Counted from the first letter of the stretch, positions 41,286 to 50,576 are shown. The stretch is 64,000 nt of DNA from Hyphomicrobiales bacterium (GCA_021323775.1 JAJPKK010000326.1:1-64000), one strand, 5' to 3'. Made by a program: numbers and translations. The notes: a model not told the origin generated them from the sequence alone.

Positions 41286-44261
41286 TTACGTCTTCACTGT
41301 GCCGCTGAAGAGCCTGTCGATATCTCCCTCGCCGGTTGGCGGCGCCAGCATATGGCGGGACAGTTGGCGTTTGCTTTCGATCAGCCGGTCGAGCTGTTCA
41401 TCGAACGAGTGGTCCGGCAAACCCGGGTGTACCGCGAGAGGAATATGGATCGTGACCGGTTTGGTCTGGCCGATCCGGTAGGCGCGGTCGTTGCATTGAT
41501 CCTCAATCGCGGGGTTCCACCACCGGCTCAGATGAATGACATGGTTGGCGGCGACAATGTTGAGGCCGACGCCGGCTGCCTTCGGCGACAGCAGAAGGAC
41601 GCCGAACCCGTCCCCGGATCGCGCAAATGCATCCACGATCGCCAGACGTCTTTCACCGGGTGTACCGCCATTGATCACGGCCGGCTTGCGGTCAAGATCA
41701 AACATCGCTGCAATTCCGTCCGCGACGGCGTCCTGCATCGCCAGATGCTCGATAAAAATGAGCGCCTTTTCTCCACGCTTCTCGATGTCGCGGAGGATCT
41801 CGATCGTCTTCGCAAGCCGGGCCGACCGGCGCGCAAACGCTTCGAACCGCGCGCCATCGACGCCGGCTATTTCGGCCGGGTCACGTGGATGAAGTGAAAT
41901 CCCCCGCATCGCGTGAAGGACGCGGAGCATATGACCGCGCGTTCTCTCGCCGCCGTTGCAAGCCTCCACGATCAATTCGCGATAGACCTGCGCTTGCTCA
42001 TCTGGCATCGGCGTGGGGTATCTTTTTTCTTCCTTCTTTGGCAACGCGTCCAGGACATCGGCCTTCATTCGCCGCTTCATCACCGGCGGCGCCTTATCCG
42101 CCGGATCGTCAAGCATCGCCTTCAGCTTCTTGAGTTCTTCCGGCGCCTCTGGGCGGAAAGTCCTGGAAAACGTTTTGAGATCGCCGAGGTAGCCGGGGGC
42201 GATCCGATCGAATATGCACCAGAGATCTTCCATTCTGTTTTCAATGGGCGTTCCCGTCAGGCCGAGAACGAAATCGGCATTCAACGCCCTGGCGGCTTTC
42301 GTATTCAGCGTATCCGGAGCTTTCACTTTCTGCATTTCGTCGAAGATCACGACGGGGTAATGGATGCGCGCAAACGCCTGTTCGTGGTCGGTCAAGGTTT
42401 CATAGGTTGTCAGGATCCAATCGGCTTGACGCATCCGGGTGACGTCAAGGGTTTCCCCCGGGTCCGCACGGCGGGAGGCGTCAAGCTTGAGCCTGGCCAG
42501 CGCTTTGCCATAGGCGTCCACCCTCTCACCAAGTCCCTCGGATGATAGGCGCTCTGTGCATTCCTTTTCCCAGTTCTTGAGGAGAGCCGTAGGGGCTACC
42601 ACGAGCAGCGGCTTGCTCTCGACAGAGCCGGATCCACGTTTGCGCGCCTCGGCGGCATTGCTTTTGATCCAAGCCAGAAAGACAAGCGCCTGAAGTGTCT
42701 TGCCCAAACCCATGTCGTCCGCGAGCAGCACCCCGGGCCAGCCGGCTTTCCAGGCATCCGTCAGCCAGCAGAAGCCCTCCACCTGATGCCGCTTCAGGAT
42801 CGTAGACCCGAGACAGTGGATCGGCGGCTTTGGAGCGATAAATGTCGGCCGCTGCTTCAAAGTGAAGGTGTAATCGACGCCGTCGAAATTCGTCTTCTTG
42901 ATTAGTAAGACGAGTCGCGCGCCTGGGGTCTTTGGTTCCGTGCCAGCGTCGTCCCCGTTGGGCGGAACAACGGGGTCGGGGCCACACTTAGCCGTCCGTT
43001 CGCGCTCCGTTACAAGAAGCTGAGGGACGGCATCGATCGGGATCGCAACGCCCCTGACGACCACGTGGGTGTCGCCGTTTGCTTCAGCCCGCTCGATATC
43101 GCGTTCGATCTGATCAAGCTCGTCGGGCGTAAACGGCTCCGTCTGGACGGGCTCGCCGCCCGCGATCCACCCTGTCTCCGGCAGCCATTGATTGGGGATT
43201 CGCGTCAGCCACGGCAAACGCGGCCGTTCCCAAAGTCCGAGGCCTTCGACGCGGTCGGAATAATTCTTCGTCTCAATGAACAGCGATGCGGAAGGCGCAT
43301 CGCCGGCTTCGGGATTGAGCGCCTCGGCAAGAGCCGCCTTCGGGTTGCGCAAGAACGCCCGCCGCTCCTCCACAGACGCGCGTCGCTTCGCCTTTACGAC
43401 GTCCAGCGCGCGCTTGAGTGCCGGGTCGATCAGGACGTAGCGGTTTTTTCCGATAACGTAGGCGTCGCGGGTAGGCCCGTCCTTTATGGCTTGCTCCAAA
43501 AAACTGCGATGATCATCGGCGGACAGCAGCGTGTCGGACGCGCCTTCGGATCGGCTTGCGTTCTCGTCATCGACCGGTGCGTCATCTTCGAGCGAGGGTG
43601 CGCGGTCGCGGCTCATCAGGATCGGCGTGAAATCCACGCCATTTGGACTTTCGTGGACGTCGAGCGCAAAGGCGCCGGCCTGGAAAATCGTGAATGTCTC
43701 AAGGTAGCCGTCGCACCGGATGTCATGCCCCGTTGTGTCTCTCAGGGCCGTCTGGACCGGCATCCAGCGGGCGATCCTTTCATCGTGCGGCCCTCCAATC
43801 GTCCGGTTATAGTCCTCGGCTGCTTGCACGATCCGCAACAGCGGTGCTGAGAGGCGCCCGAACTGCGCGCCCCACGACAGCTTTAGACCGACCCGCTCAG
43901 GGCGTACCTCCTCTCCGGTCCTCTCGGTCCAGCGCAGGCGAAGGCGGCCATCCGGCTTTTCGACGCGACTGTCGAGGGCGACGGTCAGGCCGAGCGGAAC
44001 GAGCGGCGGCAGTCCGATGCAGTCGGCCACTTCGGGCGCAAGAGCCGCGGCGGTTTCGGAGGAGAGGTGCACATCGAAATCGCTCGCTGTCGCGATGCCC
44101 CGCTCTACGAGGTCCTCCAACGCGCGAACAGCGGGGCGCAGCTTCGGCGCTCGCGCCCAGGCTCGGCGCTCAAGCGGCGTTTCCCTGCCGAACAAGGATT
44201 TCTCGGAGACGGTGACGCGGACTCCGTCTCCAGCGATCTCACTGCGAAAGCGCGGGGCCAT
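41286..44261 (-). CDS. zorD: ZorD, SNF2-family helicase/nuclease of type I Zorya
   Basis: A 991-residue SNF2-type superfamily 2 ATPase. The N-terminal half (about 1-470) is a Zorya-type domain of unknown fold. The ATPase core has DDMGLGKT (about 512-519), motif II DEMQ (about 640), TGTPIENRMEDLW, and the C-terminal lobe with GVGLNIVAANHVIHL and RAYRIGQ (about 928-934). In type I Zorya, ZorD acts after ZorAB senses infection and helps degrade phage DNA. Motif II reads DEMQ and not DEAH or DEGH. It starts one base after zorC stops. The last gene of the operon, it runs toward the convergent RelE-helicase gene. Confidence 0.85.
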   Translation of the reverse strand: MAPRFRSEIAGDGVRVTVSEKSLFGRETPLERRAWARAPKLRPAVRALEDLVERGIATASDFDVHLSSETAAALAPEVADCIGLPPLVPLGLTVALDSRVEKPDGRLRLRWTERTGEEVRPERVGLKLSWGAQFGRLSAPLLRIVQAAEDYNRTIGGPHDERIARWMPVQTALRDTTGHDIRCDGYLETFTIFQAGAFALDVHESPNGVDFTPILMSRDRAPSLEDDAPVDDENASRSEGASDTLLSADDHRSFLEQAIKDGPTRDAYVIGKNRYVLIDPALKRALDVVKAKRRASVEERRAFLRNPKAALAEALNPEAGDAPSASLFIETKNYSDRVEGLGLWERPRLPWLTRIPNQWLPETGWIAGGEPVQTEPFTPDELDQIERDIERAEANGDTHVVVRGVAIPIDAVPQLLVTERERTAKCGPDPVVPPNGDDAGTEPKTPGARLVLLIKKTNFDGVDYTFTLKQRPTFIAPKPPIHCLGSTILKRHQVEGFCWLTDAWKAGWPGVLLADDMGLGKTLQALVFLAWIKSNAAEARKRGSGSVESKPLLVVAPTALLKNWEKECTERLSSEGLGERVDAYGKALARLKLDASRRADPGETLDVTRMRQADWILTTYETLTDHEQAFARIHYPVVIFDEMQKVKAPDTLNTKAARALNADFVLGLTGTPIENRMEDLWCIFDRIAPGYLGDLKTFSRTFRPEAPEELKKLKAMLDDPADKAPPVMKRRMKADVLDALPKKEEKRYPTPMPDEQAQVYRELIVEACNGGERTRGHMLRVLHAMRGISLHPRDPAEIAGVDGARFEAFARRSARLAKTIEILRDIEKRGEKALIFIEHLAMQDAVADGIAAMFDLDRKPAVINGGTPGERRLAIVDAFARSGDGFGVLLLSPKAAGVGLNIVAANHVIHLSRWWNPAIEDQCNDRAYRIGQTKPVTIHIPLAVHPGLPDHSFDEQLDRLIESKRQLSRHMLAPPTGEGDIDRLFSGTVKT

Positions 44262-44262
44262 G

Positions 44263-45654
44263 TCAGGGAGCCCGGTAGTCCGACGGCTGGACGCGGACGC
44301 CGATCAGTTGGTAGAGCCGCTCGGCGACACGATTCTGCCAAATGTAGGTGTCCGCGCCTACGTGGGTAAACATGTCGTTCTTGTTTAGATTGGGTTCGGT
44401 ACGGTCGTTCTTCGGCAACGGACGCATGATCTCATCAGTCGTGTAGTAAGGGGCGTTGAGTTTCGGGCAATTCCGGTCTGATTTCTTCCAGATGTTACAA
44501 CGTCCATTGTGGCTCCAATCGGCGACGATGCATTCGCCGAAGTCCAGCAACAGGACGGCATGTCCAGGCTCAATTTGTCTTCTGCCGCCGGATCTAAACC
44601 TTCCGAAGGGGACATCCTTTCCGAACGCTCGCCTCGCCTCCACGGCTCCTTCATCGCCGAAGATGACCCAGGCGTTCTGCAGCAGCTCTTTCTCATGGTA
44701 GGCCTGCCAGAAAGCCCGCCGGTATTTCCACATGTGGTCGGGCGCGATTTTGTCCACCACGTCCAAAAACTGCCGCAGGGATTGCTCGATTAACCAGCGC
44801 CGCAAGATATCCACGACGTCGTCCAGTCCGATCCATTCGCCTCCGGATATGCGCGGATCCCCGAACCGGGCGATCAGGAAATTCAATATCTCGTTGCGCT
44901 CTGCCAGAGCGGGAATTCGTTCCCCGAACGGCAGCACGACGGCGCGGGCCAGCTGCCCCTTGCAACGTTTGAAGATCAGACGTTCCTCATCGAGCGACCA
45001 TCGTCTGACGGTGTCGATGCGTTCCACCGCGGTGTGCACCGGCGTGCTGCGCAGGATTTCAAGGCCCTTGTCGTGGACCGCTTCCGCGAAGCCAGCCTCC
45101 AGGAGCATCCCCCTGACCCCCGCCGGCTTCAAAAGGCCTTGGATGTTCGTCTGTTCTTTCAGCGCGAGGCGGGCAATCCGCCCGACCGCCTCGGCGCCGG
45201 TGAAGAGGGCGTATCTGGCCTGCAGTTTATCCCATGGCTCGCCGGCAGCGGACGCAAAGTCGCGCAGCACGCCGCTGATCTGTGCAAGCTTCGGGCGGTC
45301 AATTGCGAAGTCGGTGAGATATGCCGAGGCAAGCTGGCGGTAGGGACGCCTCTTCTTGTTACGGACCATGTCGACGACGCGATTGAGCATTGCGTCCAGG
45401 GCCCTATCGTCTTCAGCGACGGCGGGTTTGGTTGTCCACAGGCACCAGGCGATCCTGTTCCAGTCCCGCAAGCTCGGCTGCGTTCCGCGCCTGATGCACG
45501 CGATGAAGTTTCCGGCGACGCTGTCAAGATCCACATGCGGTCTTTCAATCGGAGCGACGGGAGGCAGGCTGCGGGCGAGCCGCGCCGTCGTCCCCTGTTC
45601 CGGCATCGGCCGGGCGCGCAAACTCAATCGCTCGACTGCGGTCAGAAAGCCCAT
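44263..45654 (-). CDS. zorC: ZorC, EH-signature protein of type I Zorya
   Basis: A 463-residue helical protein with no enzyme motifs that I recognise, matching ZorC by length, gene order and an EH-signature-like segment (LDFGECIVADWSHNGRCNIW, about 369-388). In type I Zorya, ZorC binds DNA and is required with ZorD for phage DNA cleavage. The start ATG lies one base past the zorB stop and uses the AAAGGAAA ribosome site inside zorB. The stop is one base before zorD. The order zorA-zorB-zorC-zorD is the type I signature (type II has zorE instead). Confidence 0.8.
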   Translation of the reverse strand: MGFLTAVERLSLRARPMPEQGTTARLARSLPPVAPIERPHVDLDSVAGNFIACIRRGTQPSLRDWNRIAWCLWTTKPAVAEDDRALDAMLNRVVDMVRNKKRRPYRQLASAYLTDFAIDRPKLAQISGVLRDFASAAGEPWDKLQARYALFTGAEAVGRIARLALKEQTNIQGLLKPAGVRGMLLEAGFAEAVHDKGLEILRSTPVHTAVERIDTVRRWSLDEERLIFKRCKGQLARAVVLPFGERIPALAERNEILNFLIARFGDPRISGGEWIGLDDVVDILRRWLIEQSLRQFLDVVDKIAPDHMWKYRRAFWQAYHEKELLQNAWVIFGDEGAVEARRAFGKDVPFGRFRSGGRRQIEPGHAVLLLDFGECIVADWSHNGRCNIWKKSDRNCPKLNAPYYTTDEIMRPLPKNDRTEPNLNKNDMFTHVGADTYIWQNRVAERLYQLIGVRVQPSDYRAP

Positions 45655-45655
45655 C

Positions 45656-46525
45656 TCAGGGAGTTTCCTTTAATTTCTCGATCTCTATTCTCATCTGCTG
45701 GAGGAGTCTCTGCATCTCCTCAAGATCGGCAGTCGGGTCCGTGTCCATGACGAATCGCAGATCAATCCTTCGATTCTTCTGCCGGGCGTCCGGAGTGTTT
45801 CCCGTATCAAGTGGACGCGTAGATGAATAACCGGAGATCGACAGGATCTCCTGATCGCTGCGGTTGTGAAGGCGGCGCAATAAGGGAGCTCTGAACGTAA
45901 GCTCACGATATGTGTTTGCCGCTCGTTGAACTGATAATACCCAGTTCTGGTCATCCGGCCCAATTGTGTCCGTATGCCCTTCGATGAAGACGGTTTCGAT
46001 CGATGCATTTGTTTGGTTCTGACAGCCCGTATCCAGCGAGGAAGCCTTTGTGCAAGACACGTACGCCGGCAGCACGCTCGCCAAAACAGGAGCAATTTTC
46101 TTTACTTTTTCCCTCGCGTCATTGTTGAGGTTCGCATTGCCGAAGTCAAATTTGATTGTGTCTTCAGTTAAACGAAGCACGCCGTTTAACTCATCCACTT
46201 TTACTTTCACTCCGACAGCGTCGAGCTGGTCATGCAGCTCGTAGAGCAGTTTCTGTCGCAGCCGCGTGGCTTGTCGCAGTTCGTCAAGGCGTTCGCTGAT
46301 ACGCTTCTCGATATCCGCCAGCTTTCGTTCAATGACGTTGGCATGCGCAATCTTGGTGTCTTGCGTCGCTTTCGTAGCGTCTGTCTGCTGCCGGAACAGG
46401 AAAGCGAAGCTCATCAACATGATGATGAAGATGAAAAGCATACCCACCATCATGTCGGTCATCGAGACGAAATAGTTCTCGCCCTCGCCGCGATCGTAGG
46501 CATCGGCGCTCTCTGCAATCGCCAT
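45656..46525 (-). CDS. zorB: ZorB, MotB/OmpA-like peptidoglycan-anchored stator subunit
   Basis: A 289-residue inner-membrane protein. One transmembrane helix (about 25-46, VGMLFIFIIMLMSFAFLF) is preceded by the proton-path Asp24 in SMTDMMVG, as in MotB-type stators. A coiled linker (about 50-110) leads to an OmpA-like peptidoglycan-binding domain (IKFDFGNANLNNDA, VFIEGHTDTIG, QKNRRIDLRF). With ZorA it forms a proton-driven motor that spans the envelope and signals phage attack. Sixteen bases separate it from zorA. Family-normal length. Confidence 0.88.
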   Translation of the reverse strand: MAIAESADAYDRGEGENYFVSMTDMMVGMLFIFIIMLMSFAFLFRQQTDATKATQDTKIAHANVIERKLADIEKRISERLDELRQATRLRQKLLYELHDQLDAVGVKVKVDELNGVLRLTEDTIKFDFGNANLNNDAREKVKKIAPVLASVLPAYVSCTKASSLDTGCQNQTNASIETVFIEGHTDTIGPDDQNWVLSVQRAANTYRELTFRAPLLRRLHNRSDQEILSISGYSSTRPLDTGNTPDARQKNRRIDLRFVMDTDPTADLEEMQRLLQQMRIEIEKLKETP

Positions 46526-46541
46526 TGTCGCGTGCTCCTAC

Positions 46542-48623
46542 TCAGCGGGGGCGCGGGGATGCGCCGTTTGGAGACCTTCGTGGCGAACCGCCGTCTGGAG
46601 GAAACTGTCCGAGAACCTGGGTCAGGTTGTCCAAGGTCTCGTCAAGACCACTCATGGTATTGCTGATCTTGCTCAAGAACGTCCCGGTGTGTTCATCGAT
46701 CTTGATGACAAACGCTCGCATCGCCTCCTGATGGTTCGAAACCTCCTTCTGGAAACCGTCAACCGCCCTTTCGAGGGCCTCGTCGACGCGATTGAACCGG
46801 GCTTCGTAATTGGTCCACACGCGCCCGATCTGTTCCAGGTGCGCGTCAAGGCGCTCGGCGATGCCGCTGGCCTTCTGTTGGGTCGTCGATAGCGCGCCTA
46901 CCGAGCTTTCGATCGATTTCGTCATCTTGTCCGCTGAGTGGGCGACCCGTTCAGACGAAGCGACGATCGGCTGGCTCGCGGCGCGGGCGCTGGCAGCGAC
47001 CTGGCTGAAAGCCTCGGCCGTCTCGCGCGACCGTCTGCTGACTCCGTCGATGTGCTGGGTCTGCGCCCGGAAGGCGCTTTCTACGGATTGGAGCGTCGCT
47101 GCAAGCCGGCCAATATCGGCGCTCAGGTTTTGTGTTACTTCGCCAATGGCATTTCGCATGGCCTCCACTGCGTCGTGCGTCGCCTTCTGCGTCGCCGCAA
47201 CCACCTCGTCAGCCGCGCGCTTGCTCGCGTCGGCGGCCGCCTCTCCGGCTTTCCGCGCGATCGTCCCGCTTTTCTCCATTTGCTCGGCCACGGCGAGCTG
47301 CAGCGCAGCCATACTCTCCGCAAAGGTCGCGTTTTGAGATTCAAGCTTCCCGACCAGCCGCTCCATCGCGCTATCGAGAGTTCCGGCCGCGCCGGTTGCA
47401 GAATGACCAAGCGCGGCGCCCGCGTCGGCGATGATGCGGCCCAGGTTCTCCGCAGCGATGGCTAGCTTGTCCGACACGTCCCGCCCGGAGCCGGCGAGGC
47501 TCTCCCTTATGACTTCGAGGCCCGTCTGCAGGCTGGTCAGCGTCTCGATAACTTTCCCAAGCTCCTGTCCGGCTCCTTGATCGAGCTTGCCTATGAACCG
47601 GTTGATCAAGTCTTCGACGCCGGTTTGCGACGTTTGCGTCAGCGCGTTCATCGTCTCTTTGAGGCTGGTGGAGACGGGGCTGATCGCCTCCGCGACTGCG
47701 GTCTGAAAACGAGGAGCAATCGAGTCGCCGAGGCGCGCAAAGAAGGCCTCGCTGTTGATCTCCTTGAGTTGGTCGCGCTGGGCCGCGAGCAAATCCAGGG
47801 ACTCGGCAGCAATCCGCTGTGGCGGCTGGAACTGCAAGCGATCGCCGAGTGCACGGCCGAAACGGTCGAACGCGCCTTCAATCAGAATCTGGTAGACGCG
47901 GAAAAGCAGCGACAGCGCCAGCGAGGCGCCGAGACCGGCGATCGACGTCGCGAACTTGAAGGTGGCGGCGTTGAGGAGCTCGCCCAGGGACTGTTTCATG
48001 GCGTCTGCGGACGCCGCGTTCGTGCCGCCCGCCGCCTTGTGGAGCGCCAGCACCAGCCCGATGAATGTCAGGAGCAGGCCGAGGCCGACGAAAAAGCCGG
48101 GGATCGAGGGCATCATCTTGAGGCCGAACAGCCGTTCGCGGGCATGCGCGAGATTGATGAAACTCTGGGGACGAACGGTGTTCTGTACGACCTTCTGCTC
48201 GTCGTCGCGAAGGAGGGTCCTTGAGAACTCCCGCCACGCAGGTCCGATGAGGGCGTGCCGGCGGAGCTTCTGGGAGACGCCATCAAACGCCGTGGCGAAA
48301 GACCGGGGATCGTCAGCCGGCCCCAAAGCGTGTCTTGCCACCCATAACGCCGCGTGAATCAACAGGACATGGGCGACCAGAAAGGCAACGGCGAGCGCGA
48401 GGCCAAACTGGACGATCGCGGACGCGAGGGCGAATGCGAATCCCTCTTGCGTGACAAGTTCGAGGAGGTTTTGCCGGTTCGCCTTGAAGACGCCTGATAA
48501 CAGTTGCCAGTCGGAAAAGGGCAACACGGGAGCGAGAGCAAAAAGAGCGCCCCAAACCAGGATCCAGAACAGCGGAAGGCGGACTGCGGCGTTCCACGTC
48601 CAATTGGCAGCAAAGAGGCTCAT
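46542..48623 (-). CDS. zorA: ZorA, MotA/ExbB-like stator with long tail
   Basis: A 693-residue protein. The N-terminal 240 residues contain about four hydrophobic segments (LPLFWILVWGALFALAP; FALASAIVQFGLALAVAFLV; PSIPGFFVGLGLLLTFIGL; TSIAGLGASLALSLLF), the MotA/TolQ/ExbB channel fold. The remaining 430 residues form a long predicted coiled coil rich in Ala, Glu, Lys and Gln, the intracellular tail that is typical of ZorA and needed to pass the signal. ATG 48623 (MSLFAANWTWN) follows GGGGATGAG; a longer frame to 48818 has no support. First gene of the operon; transcription probably starts near 48900, leaving a long leader. Confidence 0.86.
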   Translation of the reverse strand: MSLFAANWTWNAAVRLPLFWILVWGALFALAPVLPFSDWQLLSGVFKANRQNLLELVTQEGFAFALASAIVQFGLALAVAFLVAHVLLIHAALWVARHALGPADDPRSFATAFDGVSQKLRRHALIGPAWREFSRTLLRDDEQKVVQNTVRPQSFINLAHARERLFGLKMMPSIPGFFVGLGLLLTFIGLVLALHKAAGGTNAASADAMKQSLGELLNAATFKFATSIAGLGASLALSLLFRVYQILIEGAFDRFGRALGDRLQFQPPQRIAAESLDLLAAQRDQLKEINSEAFFARLGDSIAPRFQTAVAEAISPVSTSLKETMNALTQTSQTGVEDLINRFIGKLDQGAGQELGKVIETLTSLQTGLEVIRESLAGSGRDVSDKLAIAAENLGRIIADAGAALGHSATGAAGTLDSAMERLVGKLESQNATFAESMAALQLAVAEQMEKSGTIARKAGEAAADASKRAADEVVAATQKATHDAVEAMRNAIGEVTQNLSADIGRLAATLQSVESAFRAQTQHIDGVSRRSRETAEAFSQVAASARAASQPIVASSERVAHSADKMTKSIESSVGALSTTQQKASGIAERLDAHLEQIGRVWTNYEARFNRVDEALERAVDGFQKEVSNHQEAMRAFVIKIDEHTGTFLSKISNTMSGLDETLDNLTQVLGQFPPDGGSPRRSPNGASPRPR

Positions 48624-49070
48624 CTCATCCCCGGCTGGTTTGTTAAGATGCAGATGGAAGGCTCTCCACCTGACGATGCTGGCCCTGATGACGCTGTTAT
48701 CGCGCGATCCTGTTCGAGAGAACTGGTCCGCAACGACATCACCGGCCATGCCTCGCCGAAACGCCAGACACGATTGCATATGCCGGGAGGGGGCACGGCA
48801 AACAGGGCCGCGCGCCACGCTTTCACCTTGGTTCCCGGCGTCGAAGGCGTGCGCGCTTGGAATGCTCGCAAAGTGGTCATCACTTCTATGTTACATCTTA
48901 TCATAGCGATGGTATGATGAACAGGCGTATTAACCTTTTGTTTACCAGCAATAAAATCGTTGACCCGCAACAAAAACCGCATAAGGCCGCGACGAGTGTC
49001 CGGCTGGCAATATCGTCCGCGATCGGGGAGGACTGAGCAGCATTCGCGTCCGGCAGGTCATCCGGAGGCT
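48624..49070. promoter_or_regulatory. AT-rich region upstream of zorA with an inverted repeat
   Basis: No gene was found. From about 48880 to 48960 the DNA is AT-rich. An inverted repeat ATCATA (48900-48905), GCGATGG, TATGAT (48913-48918) is present; either arm can serve as a -10 box, TATGAT on the minus strand pointing to zorA and on the plus strand toward the regulator remnant. The plus-strand box has a TTACAT 16 bases upstream. It may be an operator for the WYL regulator, which lies to the right and is now truncated. The zorA leader would be about 270 bases. Confidence 0.45.
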
Positions 49071-49071
49071 C

Positions 49072-49560
49072 CTATCCAAATTCGAGAATGACTGGCGATC
49101 CAAGCTGTTCGGCCATGCGGACGCGAACAGCTGCACGCTTGATCTCCGTCGCCTGCTTTTGTGGCGGCTGCCGAAAATCGTGGCGCACGAGCCCCTCGGT
49201 ACGCCATGCGCCGAATCCCTGGTCCAAAAGGATCGTCAGGCAACCTCCGCCCCTCGATGAGCAATGAGCCGCGCCATTGCGCCCGCTTGGAGCCCGGCCA
49301 TGAGGTGAGGGGTGCCGCATTCGGCGCAAACGAGGATTTCAAAGGCCGGGGCGCCGCAGGCGCAATGGTCCCGCTGCGCGAGCCACAGAGCGCCAAATTC
49401 CCAGCCCGCATCCGCAGTCGCCAGCTCTGCATCCCGGTGCGGACAAGCGGGATCGATGCAGGCCCACAATCCGCCTTGCGCACGCAGGAATAGATGGGCG
49501 CGCCAGGGTAGAAGATGCAGGCCTGTCTGCGGACACCGGGCGAGCGCTGCGGCGTCGAGA
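49072..49560 (-). pseudogene. Fragments of a large DEAD/DEAH-type helicase gene
   Basis: Two minus-strand frames joined near 49240. The upstream one (about 49560-49236) reads HLLPWRAHLF, then LRAQGGLWACID, PACPHRD, HCACGAPAFEILVCAECGTPHL: the linked Cys clusters of the zinc-binding region found in big helicases with a DUF1998/MZB part (as in BrxHII, DrmA/DrmB and DruE-type proteins). The downstream frame (to 49072) has LLDQGFGAWRTEG and QATEIKRAAVRVRMAEQ, ending ILEFG. It covers a small part of a protein of about 1000-2000 residues. Which helicase family it came from is not certain. Confidence 0.55.
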
Positions 49561-50339
49561 AGCGTCTGCGCATTTATCAGGAGCGCGCACCGCGCAACGC
49601 GGTCTATGACAAGTACGCCAAGCGCTACGTGGCGACCGATATGTTCAAGCCGATTTTTCTCAAGCCTGATCCCGATGGCTATCTCTCGCGGCTGCGGTCC
49701 CTGTCTGAAGGGCTGGCAGAGCGGTCAGAGTCGTGGATTGCGCAGCCGCCGGACGCCGACATTGCGGTGACGCCCCGCCGTGCCGTGGACCCGCCGGTGC
49801 TTAAGGCGGTCCTCACGGCCGTGCGGGAGAAGCGATCGGTCGAAGTGTATTATCAGTCGTTGAGCAAGGAGCGCCCTAAGCCGATCTGGCGGCGGATGAC
49901 GCCGCATGCCTTCGGCTATGACGGCTTCCGCTGGCACGTGCGGGCCTTTTGCCACCTCGATCGGAGCTTCAACGACTTCCTCCTGCCCCGTATCTTGGGG
50001 GCCCGGGATATGGGTGATTCCGGCCCGGGGGCGGAGCATGATGTGCTGTGGCAGGAAACGTTTGACGTGGAGATTGGCCCGCACCCGGAGCTGACGGAAA
50101 GCCAGAAGGCCGTCGTTGCCAAGGATTACGGCATGGTGGGCGGCCGGGCGGTCCTCAGGGTTCGCTACGCGATGCTGTTCTATGTGCTTAAGCGCCTCGG
50201 TCTGCTGGGCAACGCGGTGAAGCAGAATCCACGCACGCAGCACATCGTGGCGTTGAACGCGAAGGAGACAGCACGGGCATTGAAACGCGCGGAAACGGAG
50301 TCGCAACAGCCTTTGCCGTCAGCACGAAGAGTCTCCTGA
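49515..50339 (+). CDS. WYL-domain regulator of BrxR/CapW type, N-terminally truncated
   Basis: A 274-residue protein matching the defence-associated BrxR/CapW family from its second segment on: IYQERAPRNAVYDKYAKRYVAT then FKPIFLKP (about 20-50), a WYL domain (about 95-170, with VEVYYQSLSKE, HAFGYDGFRWHVRAFC), and a WCX-like C-terminus. Family members begin with a winged-helix domain of about 50 residues that is missing; the frame starts where the helicase remnant ends on the other strand. The repressor probably can no longer bind its operator, or binds poorly. Its stop overlaps the next start (TGATG), the brxR-brxA arrangement of BREX. Confidence 0.72.
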   Translation: MQACLRTPGERCGVEKRLRIYQERAPRNAVYDKYAKRYVATDMFKPIFLKPDPDGYLSRLRSLSEGLAERSESWIAQPPDADIAVTPRRAVDPPVLKAVLTAVREKRSVEVYYQSLSKERPKPIWRRMTPHAFGYDGFRWHVRAFCHLDRSFNDFLLPRILGARDMGDSGPGAEHDVLWQETFDVEIGPHPELTESQKAVVAKDYGMVGGRAVLRVRYAMLFYVLKRLGLLGNAVKQNPRTQHIVALNAKETARALKRAETESQQPLPSARRVS

Positions 50340-50576
50340 TGGACGCGGCGCCACATCGCCCATCTCTCATGTCGTTCGGCGCTGGCGGGCTGTTCGTCAA
50401 CGAGAGCGTTGCAGTCGCGAAGCTCCATTATGCGGGAGGGGATTGGAATGTGACGGCGGCAAAGGCGGTTGAGGCCCGGGCATTTCCGGTCCGCAAGGCA
50501 AGCTCGGCGCGCCGCACAATCCGCGAGATCGTCAACCGTTTGAAATGGCTTTCGGATGATGAGCTTGAGCCGTCAG
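50339..50576 (+). pseudogene. brxA: 5' fragment of brxA (DUF1819)
   Basis: About 80 codons resembling the N-terminus of BrxA, a small DNA-binding component of BREX phage resistance: MSFGAGGLFVNESVAVAKL, then GDWNVTAAKAVEARAF, RKASSARRTIREIVNRLKWL and SDDELE. ATG 50339 overlaps the regulator stop by one base. After DDELEP the frame continues into unrelated sequence, while the brxC-like frame takes over, so a deletion joined the two. The normal protein is about 200 residues. Confidence 0.7.
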
